A stretch of 64,000 bases of DNA, from contig NW_003314294.1 of NCBI RefSeq assembly GCF_000143415.4, positions 362,616 through 426,615 on the forward strand. The letters are read 5' to 3'. Under the pieces are notes generated by a model. That model did not search any database. It had not been told where the DNA came from and saw only the letters and a program-made list of their open reading frames with translations. The position numbers and the translations under genes are program-made. The stretch is from Selaginella moellendorffii (lineage: Eukaryota > Streptophyta > Lycopodiopsida > Selaginellales > Selaginellaceae). Below are positions 34,744 through 45,123 of the stretch, piece by piece. Position 1 is the stretch's first letter; every line of letters starts with the position of its first letter.

Positions 34744-34984
34744 AGCTCCGCGCTCGATCTTCTCCCTGGAAGAGATAGAGAAGAGACACAAAGAGGGAGA
34801 GAGAGAGAGAGATGGTTCTTCTAGCGAGCTCCAACCAAAGGAAGCTTTTTTCTCTCTTTTCAAGAGGAGGGGGCCACGAATGGATGGAGTGAAGAAGAAT
34901 AATTTGCATGAAGCAAGCGACATCCGTGGCATATGAATCCCACAAATGCTGGTTTCCGTGCTTCCGTGGCCAATGGCATCTGCA

Positions 34985-35040
34985 CACGTGGCCCCTTATT
35001 ACTCCGCCAGATATTTTTCTGGGCGTCTCGCGCCAAATAT
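34985..35040 (-). promoter_or_regulatory. G-box and evening element upstream of the COR27-like gene
   Basis: CACGTG at 34985-34990 and AGATATTTT at 35009-35017 (the reverse complement of the evening element AAAATATCT). A second AAATATC-like core lies near 35040. Evening elements bind CCA1/LHY clock factors, and COR27/28 in Arabidopsis are clock- and cold-controlled. The combination supports the gene call. Confidence 0.55.
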
Positions 35041-35239
35041 AGAAATATCAACGGAACAGCTTTTTTGGTTGCCGGTTCGAATCCATTCAGCGGTTTCCTC
35101 TTTCTTTCAGTGTAACTCAGTGTCGTGATAGTTTTGATTTGCAACGCTCTGAAACTGTTCGATTTTGCGAGGAGTTTGCAGAGAGATTATCATTCATCAT
35201 ACTACTAACTCCTCCATATTCGTAAAGTATTGCACCATC

Positions 35240-35548
35240 AGCTTCCCCTGGACGTCCAGCCAATGCATGTCCCTTATTTTAAATCATTGTCATGTGAAGC
35301 TATCAATCATCCCGGCACGACAGCAGTTACTCTATAGAACGAGGTTGATTTTTGCCAGAAAGATTATTTTCCCTTGTGGTTCTCTAACAGAAAATTGGAT
35401 TATCGCCCTTCTGCTGTTGTTACTAGCAGTCTTTCAAGTGATAAGAACTCCTCAGAATCACCCATCTACAGCTGCTGTGGTGTCTCACACTAAGTCAACT
35501 TGCAATTCCGTCATGTTCCATAGGGAGAAAAGGAAGTGCCTGTATTAA
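35240..35548 (+). pseudogene. Decayed paralogue of the CLE-like peptide gene
   Basis: A conserved upstream block (35275-35310, GAAGCTATCAATCATCCC) matches the CLE-like gene's 5' flank at 41891-41915. The signal-peptide region IIALLLLLLAVFQV matches TIALLLVFAALQA, with the ATG replaced by ATT. A CTACAG splice site is followed by AVVSHTKSTCNSVMFHREK and a stop. The proline/glycine CLE core is absent. It looks like a pseudogene. Confidence 0.55.
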
Positions 35549-36540
35549 GCCTTAAAAGGTAATTAACCCCACTGAGATTGCAAAAGGATTTTGGAATTGT
35601 TTTTTATCTAAAATATTATCAATACAATAGAATTAGTGATGGATATGGTTAACCATATCCATCACATAGCAGAGGAGAGGAGGTGCCTTCGTGGCATAAG
35701 CTCTAGACTAAGCTCTAGTGGCCAGAACTATTATGTTGTTCCTATTGAGATTATTCTTTGCCCAAAAGTTGCATGTAGGAAAAGTTCTCTCCAAAAACTT
35801 TGTTGTAAGCAACAAGCTGAGAGGAGCACGTCAATGCCAAGTAGTAGGGAATAGGATATCCGGATGTCCTCAACAAGGATATTCTCTACTATCTTTGCTG
35901 GTTTTCTTTAAAGAAATTTTGGGGGAAGGTAGGCCTGACAAAAAAATGTAATAGCCTACAAGATATATAAATTTAAAATATATGTGTGCTTGATATAAAG
36001 GATATGATTGACCAGAAATTAGTATACAACTGGGTGAAATTGTTAGCTCGATTCCCCCAACTGCTGGATATTGTTGCAGCTCCAAGATTAATTATATTGA
36101 ACTTTGTTGGATCAAGGAAAACAATAATAGAACTTAATATTAAATCTGTATTATTCAAATAGCCATTCAAAAGAATATATTACAAATAAAAATCATGAGA
36201 TAACCCAAAACTTACAAAAATATATCTATTTTAATATAATTCTCTTAATATTTTAGGCTCCAAGAAATAATTTTATTTATGAAAAAAAAATATTTCTGGT
36301 GAAAATATTTATGTGAATTTATATACTTGCATCTTAAAGCATTAGTATAATATATCAACATGATTTTATTTATAAGTTTTTCAATTTTAAGTATTGTTGA
36401 AGATGTTGTTTGCCCACCATATGCACCTCCTCCAGGAATTGTAAGATGAATTTATAAGTTCTAATAGTGATTTTATGAAACATCTTGGTATTATTTTCAA
36501 CACGCTTTTGGATGGCACTAGTATTAAAAATGAAATGAAA
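35549..36540. other. AT-rich intergenic DNA, no gene seen
   Basis: AT content rises sharply after 35.55 kb. A short perfect palindrome occurs at 35639-35663 (GGATATGGTTAACCATATCC). No coding or RNA gene was recognised. Confidence 0.4.
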
Positions 36541-36559
36541 TAAAATATAAAGAAATCAG

Positions 36560-36803
36560 TGGTGTTTCAGTATGTAACCAAACCTTATATCGTTTGAATC
36601 AATGCCATAGTTGTTTAGAGAATCTACACAAAGAGATTATATTAGTTGCTCCATATTCAAAAGAAGCACAATTATGTAGTGCTAACAATTTATGTTATTT
36701 TTGCTATCAAAAATATTCATTTTCCGAAATAGAAATAATAAATTATTTTTGCAATTTTAATTTGGAAGGTTCAAATTCTTTTAATGATATTATTAAAAAG
36801 TAA
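36560..36803 (+). pseudogene. DUF26/ginkbilobin-like domain relic
   Basis: The open frame from about 36560 reads SGVSVCNQTLYRLNQCHSCL, with Cys spacing C-X9-C-X2-C, followed by NNLCYFCYQKYSF and a stop. DUF26 (stress-antifungal, ginkbilobin-2) modules have C-X8-C-X2-C and a downstream C..RY block. It has no ATG and is extremely AT-rich, with codons ending mostly in A or T. I judge it a degenerate fragment. Confidence 0.4.
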
Positions 36804-36989
36804 ATATTTTAAATAATGTGTTGCACATTGTATATAACAATTTTGGTTTGCTTACTAATAGTACTATTCTTGTTTAGTATCATTATTAATCTCCTTAACC
36901 TATAAATAATTCAATTAAGAATTCTAAAACTACTAGAAGAGAAGTTGATTATGAAGACAAATATTCTAGGCATAAACACAAACCACATT

Positions 36990-38260
36990 TTTCTTCAATA
37001 ATTTATGCTAAATCTAGTTTATATATAGGAACAAATGGTTTGGATAAAACCAATCCAATGCTAATAACTGTTTTAATTGTACATTTAGACTTTATATCAT
37101 CTCCTCCTCTTGAAAAGATAGAAGACAATTAAAGTTTTTATGTTGATAGGCCAGGATCTTAAGGAATATTAAGAGGAGGCACAAGTGGATCCATAAGTGG
37201 TGCAACTTGTTCTTAATCCTTTTATATGAAATGTTTCAGCTGTTACATATTCATAATTTCTAGAGGATCAAATGTCATACTAAACTTTATAAATTTACAG
37301 TTTAATTTGCCAGAACACTTGATATAATCCATTCCACCAAAGAAGCCATTAAGACAAATCACATATTGTAAAATTCGAAAAAAGAACTAATACTAAATCA
37401 TCTATTTTGTACTCTGCAAGTGGATAATAATGAGAATTGTAACACTATTGTTATCCCATTTGTATGCAGCCTAAGTGTTTAGAGATTTCACTCGAATTAG
37501 TGGAAGAATGGTTATTAAATATTAATCCTAAAATGTAATATCAGGAGCTCATAACAATTATGAAGGTAAACTTAACTTTGTTAACAATATAGAATCATGA
37601 ATATATAAGATTTTTTATGGTAAAGTACCAATTAAAACTTTACACCCCCATGATATACAAATATTAAAAAAATGGTAGATAACCATCCTAATCCAAATAC
37701 TAAAAGTTCATATATTTTGCAATCATCCCTTAAAGGTCTAAACAAATTATTTTACCAAACCATCTATTTATAGATGATAAACACTTGCTAAAATATGGCA
37801 TATCTCCAATTGAGATGTCAAAATATAAAATGCATTAACTATAACACAAGACCATTATTTGTTCAGTTCCAACTATATTAATTGCACCAATTGTTACTCC
37901 AAAGTCACCAGAGGAGGACCAAGAAGCCACTATAATACTTTGCAATAAATATGAAAAAAAAGAGAGGAAAAGTAAAAGAGAAGAAATAAAAAAGTTATAG
38001 AAACAAAAGTGATTTAAACATTGTAAGAGTTAGATCTAAAAAAAAAAACAAATCGAAGCATTCTTCAAGAACAATTAAGATTGCCCCTCATCTTATAGAA
38101 TATAGAAATATACATATCTAATTAGCCCAAAAACTTTATGTTATATGTAGGAGTGAGTGGTTTAGATTGAAACCAATTTAATAACTATTAAAATCTCACT
38201 ATGCTAATAAATATATAAAATCATAGTTATACATTTGGACCTAATAATGTTTATAATTAT
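36990..38260 (-). mobile_element. Internally deleted Ty3/gypsy copy
   Basis: Two LTR-like edges (about 36990-37100 and 38090-38255) match those of the 10.7-15.65 kb element. The inner sequence matches its 3' (integrase-side) part at 37130-37870 and its gag-leader part at 37890-38090, with about 4 kb missing between. It has no coding capacity. Confidence 0.6.
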
Positions 38261-39720
38261 AAATAAAAGATTAATCTAAATGAATAACAACTGCTAAATG
38301 GTAGAATATCCCAAAATATCTAAAAACTTATTCTAAGTATAGTTTTCTTAAGGAAACTAAAATAATTTCTTCAACAACACTTGGTTTGCTTTGGAAAACT
38401 TTTATTATTAATGATAGCACTTTTACTTATATGACTTATAAAATTATAAATTAATGATTTTAATAATTATATTATTTGAATAATAATATTTATATATAAA
38501 ATCCTAAGAATAATAATACAATTTATTTTGAACTACATTATTTTATTTTAAGTAAATAAAAATTAAAATAGATGAATTCCAAATATGAAAAAATATTTTA
38601 TTTAAAGTAGTATTTAAAATATTATTTAATTAATTAATCTATTAAGATCCTAACTCCCTAGTTAGACTATATCAGCTTGTATAGAAGATTTTGGAGCAAT
38701 CTTGACGTGAAGAATCTTTTCAACAAATTATAAACAATACTATTATCTTATGGAGTATAATAATTTTTTGTGGCAATTTTTCATATATATTGTGATGATG
38801 ATTATTATCTTTTGTTGTTATGCAATCTTCAACTATATAGTTAATTAGAGCTTTATGCATTACTTATGGATGCAAATTCTTTATGACAGAAGCTCTAGAC
38901 TAAGCTCTAATGGCTAAAAATATTATATGGTTTCTATTGAAATTATTTTGATTCTACCTAGGAATTATTTGTCTAAAGAGTCAGCTCTAAGGATTATGTT
39001 GTAAACCTCAGCCAGGAATTGGAAAGGTAAAGGCCAAAGTCTGGGTATATTAATTTTCCCATCACATTGGTGGGAGAAAGTTAAAAGCCTAAAGCTACTT
39101 ATATACCTAGCTCATGTTAAAGATAAATTCTTAATGAACCTAGGATGGTAAATAAGGTTGATAAATAATTATATTAATTTTAAACCAATAAATCAAAGAA
39201 AGTTGAAGAGAAAATCACAACTATTAGATTAAATAAATATCTTAAAATATGCTTAAATGTTCTAGATATATTCCTTATACCCTTTTCTAAAGTAAACAAT
39301 CAATAGCCATAAAACTTGAAATAAAATCAAAACTAATAAAAAATATTAACTGATAAAATTTAAACCATTCATAAGAATATTTAAATTATATTGTTTTCCA
39401 TTTGAAAAATGTGAATAAACAATATGCATCAACTATTGATGAATTATTAGTTGAAACCAAACCATCATACTACAAACAGTTTCATGGTGTGTGGATCTTA
39501 TTCTAGTTCATACTTAATAATAGTTTTGCAGCCAAACTTATAAACATTGATGTTCAATAAAGCTTATTTCTAAGTATCTATAATTAACATTTATAAGGAA
39601 TCACTTCTACTCCAGCTACTCCAATTACCAATATTAGCCATTGATCACATTATAAGATTTAATTTTTAACCATAAAATGTAATATTTTAAGGATATTTTT
39701 AAACACTCAGCAATAACAAA
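38260..39720. other. AT-rich intergenic DNA
   Basis: No gene is seen. A tract at 38885-38945 (AAGCTCTAGACTAAGCTCTA, then TGGC..A.TATTAT) repeats that at 35695-35740, so the two regions share a repeat. Confidence 0.4.
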
Positions 39721-39727
39721 CTTAATA

Positions 39728-40320
39728 ATTTGTTGTGTTGCATGCAACAACACTTCATTTGCTTAATAACAGTGTCATTGAAATTGATCAGTAATTATAA
39801 ACATGTTTATAATTTATAAATCAAGATTAATTTTATTTCATATTAACCACTAAATGGTAGAATAAAAAAAATATATTAGGAAGTGTTTAGGAAAGTTTAT
39901 AAATTATAAGTACAAGATTAATCTAAATGAATAACAACCATTAAATGGTAGAATATCCTAAAATATTCAGGCATATTCTAGGTTTATTCATTACCATCTC
40001 AACCCTCTATAGGTTTTTCTTAAGCAAACCAAAAAGTTAAAAATAATATTTGGTATAAACCAAGAATAAAATCAAATATTATAATAAATTGTTATGCCTT
40101 GCATATAGCAACACTTGATTGCTTAATAGTAGTGTTATTTTTACTTATTAATCCAATTGATCAAATAAAATTTATATTTATAAGCATATTTGTAATTTAT
40201 AAATACAAGATTAATCTTATTGCATATCAACCATTAAATTATAGAATAAAAACCGCTAAATGGTAAAATATTCTAAAATATTCAAATATATTTTAGGCAT
40301 ATCCCTACAAGTTTGCTCAA
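39728..40320. repeat. Two tandem copies of the AT-rich dispersed repeat
   Basis: The first copy is about 39728-40040, from TGTTGTGTTGCATGCAACAAC to CTTAAGCAAACCA. The second is about 40090-40320. Shared blocks are TTGCTTAATA..AGTGT, AAGTTTATAAATTATAAGTA and TGGTAGAATATCC. They are likely solo LTRs. Confidence 0.6.
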
Positions 40321-40482
40321 AAACTGGCTTCTTAAATTGTTTATTAGATTTTTCTCTATAAAGAAAATCAAATCCAAGTCACTAGCGCGATCACGTTGCT
40401 AAGACGGCAATCAGTGGAAGAGGTGATTATTTTCTTCTGTCAGATCCAGCTTTCTGGAGCGATGGCGTTTGTCTTCCTCACT

Positions 40483-41639
40483 TCACTGCCGTGATCTCTT
40501 TCTCTTGGTTGCATCCTCCCATGCATGGAGCACGTAGTCGATTATATCTTGCAATCCTACACCGTGCTTCACCTGGAAGCCAAGGTTACACACTAGTTCT
40601 CGTGGAGAAAATCGAGAAAAGAAAGCTCGACATTGATTTACCTGTGCAAAGACGAATGGACCACCGTCACGCATTCTCAACGCGTCCCGTTCCATCACTT
40701 TCAAATCCGCTCCAACAGCCTGCGCTAGATCCGTTTTGTTGATAACCTGTGCGTTTTCTTCAGTCGAGAGTGGAGCGAGCAAAATGAAAAGTAACTTACA
40801 AGGAGATCGGCTTGCGTGATACCAGGCCCGCCTTTGCGAGGAATTTTGTCGCCCCCAGAGACATCGATAATATAGATGATGTAGTCGGCTAGTTCCCTGC
40901 TGAAGTTTGCCGCGAGGTTATCTGCAAACAAGAAACGAGTTAGTTGCGGTAGAAAACAGTGTTATACCTCCTCCGGATTCGCACAAAAGTATGTCAGCCG
41001 AGAACTTCGTCGAGAGTTCTTCCAGTGGTCCCAAATTAATGCTGATGTCTTCTCGAATTGCAGCGTGGGGGCATCCACCAGTTTCGACAGCTCGAATTCG
41101 TTCGGGGGCAAGAGCACCGTTTTTAACCAGAAACTCGGCATCCTCTCGTGTAAAAATGTCGTTTGTAACCTGCACGAACCAAGATCTCTATTTTGCTTTT
41201 GACTTCAAAGGGGCTCACTTACGGCTGCGATGCTGTATTTATCTCGCAAGGCCTGGCAAAGAGCAAGCATTAGAGCTGTCTTCCTGCAAGTCAAAACAAG
41301 AAGCAAGCGAAAGTGAGTCAAATTCACAGCAAAAAAGAGGAAAAATGTCACAGACCCTGTTCCAACCGGTCCTCCGATCCCGACAGTAAAAGCGCGCTCC
41401 TCAAAGTTGCGAGATTGCAGAGGCAAAGGTCGCCGTTTGAAGTAGCCAGGAGAATCGAGCTGCTCGTGCGTGTGAGGAGCCAAACCATCATGGGAGTGGT
41501 AGAGCTTTCCATCCGGACCCTTCCACTCGTTGGCCCTGAAAGAAGAAACGAAAAAGGTTGGCTGCTAGACCCCAAAGAAACACACATACCCATGAGCTTC
41601 GCCGTAATCGTGATCGTGGTGGTGATGGTGCTCCGCCAT
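40483..41639 (-). CDS. ureG: Urease accessory protein UreG
   Basis: Seven exons on the minus strand: 41639-41590, 41535-41356, 41283-41223, 41169-40968, 40921-40800, 40746-40642 and 40572-40483, giving 269 residues. The N-terminus is a His-rich metal-binding tail ([17 protein letters not shown]), as in plant UreG. The G-domain has the P-loop [14 protein letters not shown] (residues about 69-82), [56 protein letters not shown] and the base-binding NKTDL. UreG uses GTP hydrolysis to deliver nickel to urease with UreD, UreE and UreF. All motifs and the reading frame are intact. Divergent from the CLE-like gene. Confidence 0.97.
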
Positions 41640-42153
41640 AGTTGATCTTTTCCTCCCTCTTCTAACAGCCGAGCCGTCGATTTAATTTTTTCCGATCGTA
41701 TCGGTCAAATCAACTTAGAATAGTGGCTGTTTGCCTCGTGGAACTTCAGCGTCGGTTATGCTGCCTGCCTGTAGCATCAAACCACGACCACCAATTACGT
41801 CGCAATCCAATCGCTCGAGAAACTCGATGAATTACCTCGATCAGCCTGCTGTGATTGAAAGCTTCCAGTATCACATTTTTAAAGATTCCTGCGATGCGAA
41901 GCTGTCAATCATCCCACCTCCAACAAACTCTGCAGCTCTCATTTACCAATAATCACAGAGCTCCTTCTTAACCCGGCATGGCAGCACCTCGATCGATAAT
42001 CCTTCTCGCAAGGATCAACCTCGTGCTCCGTTAGTGCTATGGTTCTGTAGCCAAGAAAGGAAAGCACCTGTGTTAGTATATAAACCACGCGGCATGAAGA
42101 GCTTCATCCAACCTCTTTTTGTTCCTTGTGCGCGTTTTTTCTCTTTCGCAAAG

Positions 42154-42528
42154 ATGTGGAAGACGACGACGATCGCTCTCTTGCTGGTTTTCGCGGCGCT
42201 TCAGGCTGAAACGACGAGTAAGCTCAAGTCTTTCTCCCTCCATCCTGTTATTGTTTTCTAAATCTTTCTGGTATCTACAGCCGTTGTGTATCCGTCCTTG
42301 TATCACAGGAAGTTGCTAGAGCAGCAGCCTGGCCAGCCAATCTCGCCGTTTCGGTCCGTTCCATCTGGTCCCGACGACCCTTTGCACTACCACCGCCGTC
42401 GTGGACACAACGAGTGCGTAGCGAGCGAAGCAAGCGCCTGTTCATCTTCTTCTACTGCGCCAACCGTCGAAAAACCTTTTGCTAGTGCTGCTACTGCTAC
42501 TACTACCACTGCCACTGATGGTCCATAA
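42154..42528 (+). CDS. CLE-like signal peptide precursor with an extra Asp
   Basis: Exon 1 is 42154-42217 and exon 2 is 42281-42528, for 103 residues. A signal peptide (MWKTTTIALLLVFAALQAET) is followed by a variable region and then RSVPSGPDDPLHYH. This resembles the CLE core (R-x-V-P-S-G-P-D/N-P-L-H-H/N) but has an additional Asp between P-S-G-P-D and P-L-H. A 45-residue Thr/Ala-rich tail follows, whereas most CLE peptides end with the motif. CLE peptides are secreted ligands of receptor kinases in stem-cell and vascular control. A TATATAAA box lies at 42076-42083. Confidence 0.7.
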
Positions 42529-42808
42529 AGTTCCTGGTTTTCTAGTACTACTCTAGTGCCGAGATGATCAATGCACAAGCTATGTATGTGCTCATTGTCA
42601 CCTTCTAAGTAGATCGGCGTCTACGGAAAAGAGAGAGTGGTGATGGACTGTTTTGCTCCAATACTTTCGTCTCAATATTGCATCTGGTGGTCGAAAGATT
42701 CATAGAGCTGTTAGAAAGAAGAAGAGTTTCTAGAATGCTAAGAAAAACCGTGTACTATCGCCATTCTTGGGGGAAGAATAGGGGGTTGAATAGTACCTGA
42801 GAAAGGGC
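42529..42808. other. Convergent 3' region
   Basis: Interval between the 3' ends of the CLE-like gene and SDHAF1. No additional gene is seen. Confidence 0.4.
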
Positions 42809-43072
42809 TCAGTCGCAAAATTGCTTGGGCTTGACGATGCTAACGCCGCTGACGCTCGAGCTCTTGAGCATTTCCAGCTGCTTGCAGCCCTTGTTGAGCA
42901 GGTACTCGATCTGGGTGAAATTCTTGCGCTCGATGCCTACCGCATTCCTTCGGAACTCGGCGCTCACGATCGCCTCCATCTCGCGCCGCGCCTCCGGCGC
43001 CTTGCTGCGGGCGACGCGGAGGAAGCTCCGGTAGAGACTGAGGACCTGACGCTGGAGCCCCGAGAGCTTCAT
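42809..43072 (-). CDS. Succinate dehydrogenase assembly factor SDHAF1-like LYR protein
   Basis: A single 87-residue exon. An LYR motif is present (GLQRQVLSLYRSFLRVA, residues 5-21), followed by SAEFRRNAVGIERKNFTQIE and YLLNKGCKQLEMLKS, the conserved layout of SDHAF1. This mitochondrial factor helps insert Fe-S clusters into SDHB of complex II. The first ATG is at 43072. The gene lies 122 bp downstream of the PPR gene on the same strand. Confidence 0.85.
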   Translation of the reverse strand: MKLSGLQRQVLSLYRSFLRVARSKAPEARREMEAIVSAEFRRNAVGIERKNFTQIEYLLNKGCKQLEMLKSSSVSGVSIVKPKQFCD

Positions 43073-43194
43073 CACTGAAGAGCCCTAAATCTCTAGGGCT
43101 AGGTTAGCAAATTCAAAGCGATTGAATTCCCGCCATATTTAGAGGGCTTGCCAAAAGTCGTTTTGAATTAAAGGAACGCCCTAATTCTTTGGGG

Positions 43195-45123
43195 CTAAGA
43201 TTCATAGCAGCAGAGATTGGAGAGCATCACGTATGGCGCGGACAGCCCACGCGTTAGAGGGCTCTCCGCCTCCATGGCGTTCTTGGCAGCCATGGCAGCC
43301 TTCTCCAAGCTCTCGTGGTAATTGGGCGCGCCCAGCAAGGCCGCCCACGTCTCCGCATCCGGCGCAAAAGGCATTGCCGCGATGAGTTCCTCCGCGTCGC
43401 GGATCCGCCCCGCTCGCGCGAGCGCATTGATAATGCACGAGTAGTGGTTCTTCGAGTGCGCCAATCCGTGTGCCGCGATCGCCAGCCCAAATTCGCGCAG
43501 CCCCTGCTCTCCCGCGTGGCCGCGCGCGGCTAGAACGCTCAGCAGCGTGATCTCGTCGGGCCGGAAGCCCTCTAGCGCCATGGATTCCACCAGCGCGATC
43601 GCTGACGCTGGATCTCCCGCCTGGGAGTATGCCGCGACGATCGAATTCCAGGATACGATGCTCTTGATCGGCATCGCATCGAAGAGCTCTCGCGCGCGAT
43701 CCAAATGCCCTAGCTGGGCGTGCATGCTCAACAAGCACGTCCACGCCACCACGCCCCTCTCGGGCATCCTCTGGAATATCCCGTGCGAGCGGGGTATATT
43801 CCCGGCCGAGGAATATCCTTGGAGGATCGTGTTCCACGAGACATCGTCCCACTTGGGCATATTCTCGAACGTGGCATCGGCACCTTCCAGCTGGCCGTTT
43901 CGGGAGTAGAGAGCCACCATTGCGTTGTGCGAGACGATGTCTCTGTGGGGCATTGTCTCGAAGAGAATCTTTCCAGTGTGGAGATTCCCAGACTCGGCAT
44001 ATGCCGTAATCAGTGTGTTCCAGGAGATTACGTCCCAGCGTGGCATCCGGTCGAACATCTGCTGCGCATTCTGGAAGTGGAATTTTTCAGTGAATCCAGC
44101 CAGCATTGCGTTCCAGCTGATGGGATCTCTTCCATCCATCTCGTCGAAAATCTGCTTCGCCGATTCTGTGTCGCTCCTGTGGAACAATGCCCGGATCATG
44201 AGCGTTGATGAAATTGTGTCTTTCTGCGGCATTGACTCAAACATGGATTGAGCTTTGTCCATCTCTCCGGTTTCAACGTGGCCAGAGAGAATGGCAGAAA
44301 ATGTGATTGCATCCCTCTCTGGAATCCTGTTGAAGACATCGTAGGCTTCCTTGAGATTTCTGTGGTCTGAATAAGCTTGGATCATCGTGTTCCAAGAAAC
44401 TAGGGTTTTCTCAGGCATCCAATCAAACAAGTTCTTAACATCATCCAAATGCCCAATTCCGGCATTCACTGCTATCATCTCGTTACAAGAGACAACATTC
44501 CACTCTGGCATTTTTACAGCGACTTCTTTGGCTTCAAGTAACAACCTACTGTGATTTACTCCAGATACTGTGTTTCGAGAAGTGATATTCACCGAGGATG
44601 CCTGATTAAACACTTGGATTGTATCCTCCATTTTACCGCTTTGGGTAAATGCGGCAACAAGGATGATCCAAGAGAGTACGTTTCTTTCTGGCATTGAATC
44701 AAACAATTCCTTAGCTTCAACGTGATTTCCGTGGTGTGCATAGACAGTTATCATCGCATTGAAAGTTACCAGATCCCTCTTTGGCATAGCATCAAACATG
44801 TTTCTCGCGGATTCCAGATGCCCATTCTGGGCATATGCGTGGATCATGAGGCTCCACGAGTATAGATTAAGTTGGCGGATGCCTATGAATGCCTGGGACG
44901 CATCCTCCACGCTTCCAAGCCTTCCGTACACCTGGATCATCGTGTTCGCAAGAAACCTATTGTCGCAGTGATCGCTGTGGAGGATATGGGCGTGGAGGCG
45001 CTTGGCATCGGCATAGTTTTTGCATTCTTTGAGGAGCTTGTGGAATCGGTCCTGCCCACGCAGCGCATTCATATCATTCGATGGAATCGCCGGGGACGGA
45101 GCTCCAGCCCACCAAGGATTCAT
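43195..45123 (-). CDS. PPR protein with about 16 short repeats
   Basis: A single exon encoding 642 residues. The repeats of 31 residues have the W-x-x-M-I-x-A-Y-A-x-x-G form of S/SS motifs, for example MIHAYAQNGHLESARNMFDA, MIQAYSDHRNLKEAYDVFNR and LITAYAESGNLHTGKILFET. E-like sequence near the C-terminus ends APYVMLSNLCCYES, and no DYW domain is present. Such proteins bind organellar RNA, often for C-to-U editing with separate DYW partners. The first ATG at 45123 lies inside the coding region of the next gene on the other strand (overlap 43 bp). A second Met (MNALRGQ, at about 45072) would also lie before the repeats. Confidence 0.9.
   Translation of the reverse strand: MNPWWAGAPSPAIPSNDMNALRGQDRFHKLLKECKNYADAKRLHAHILHSDHCDNRFLANTMIQVYGRLGSVEDASQAFIGIRQLNLYSWSLMIHAYAQNGHLESARNMFDAMPKRDLVTFNAMITVYAHHGNHVEAKELFDSMPERNVLSWIILVAAFTQSGKMEDTIQVFNQASSVNITSRNTVSGVNHSRLLLEAKEVAVKMPEWNVVSCNEMIAVNAGIGHLDDVKNLFDWMPEKTLVSWNTMIQAYSDHRNLKEAYDVFNRIPERDAITFSAILSGHVETGEMDKAQSMFESMPQKDTISSTLMIRALFHRSDTESAKQIFDEMDGRDPISWNAMLAGFTEKFHFQNAQQMFDRMPRWDVISWNTLITAYAESGNLHTGKILFETMPHRDIVSHNAMVALYSRNGQLEGADATFENMPKWDDVSWNTILQGYSSAGNIPRSHGIFQRMPERGVVAWTCLLSMHAQLGHLDRARELFDAMPIKSIVSWNSIVAAYSQAGDPASAIALVESMALEGFRPDEITLLSVLAARGHAGEQGLREFGLAIAAHGLAHSKNHYSCIINALARAGRIRDAEELIAAMPFAPDAETWAALLGAPNYHESLEKAAMAAKNAMEAESPLTRGLSAPYVMLSNLCCYES

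Noticed and set aside
34121-34936. A long plus-strand frame (271 codons) across the COR27-like gene
   Set aside because: It runs antisense to the gene with the WTDEKH motif and has no domain of its own.
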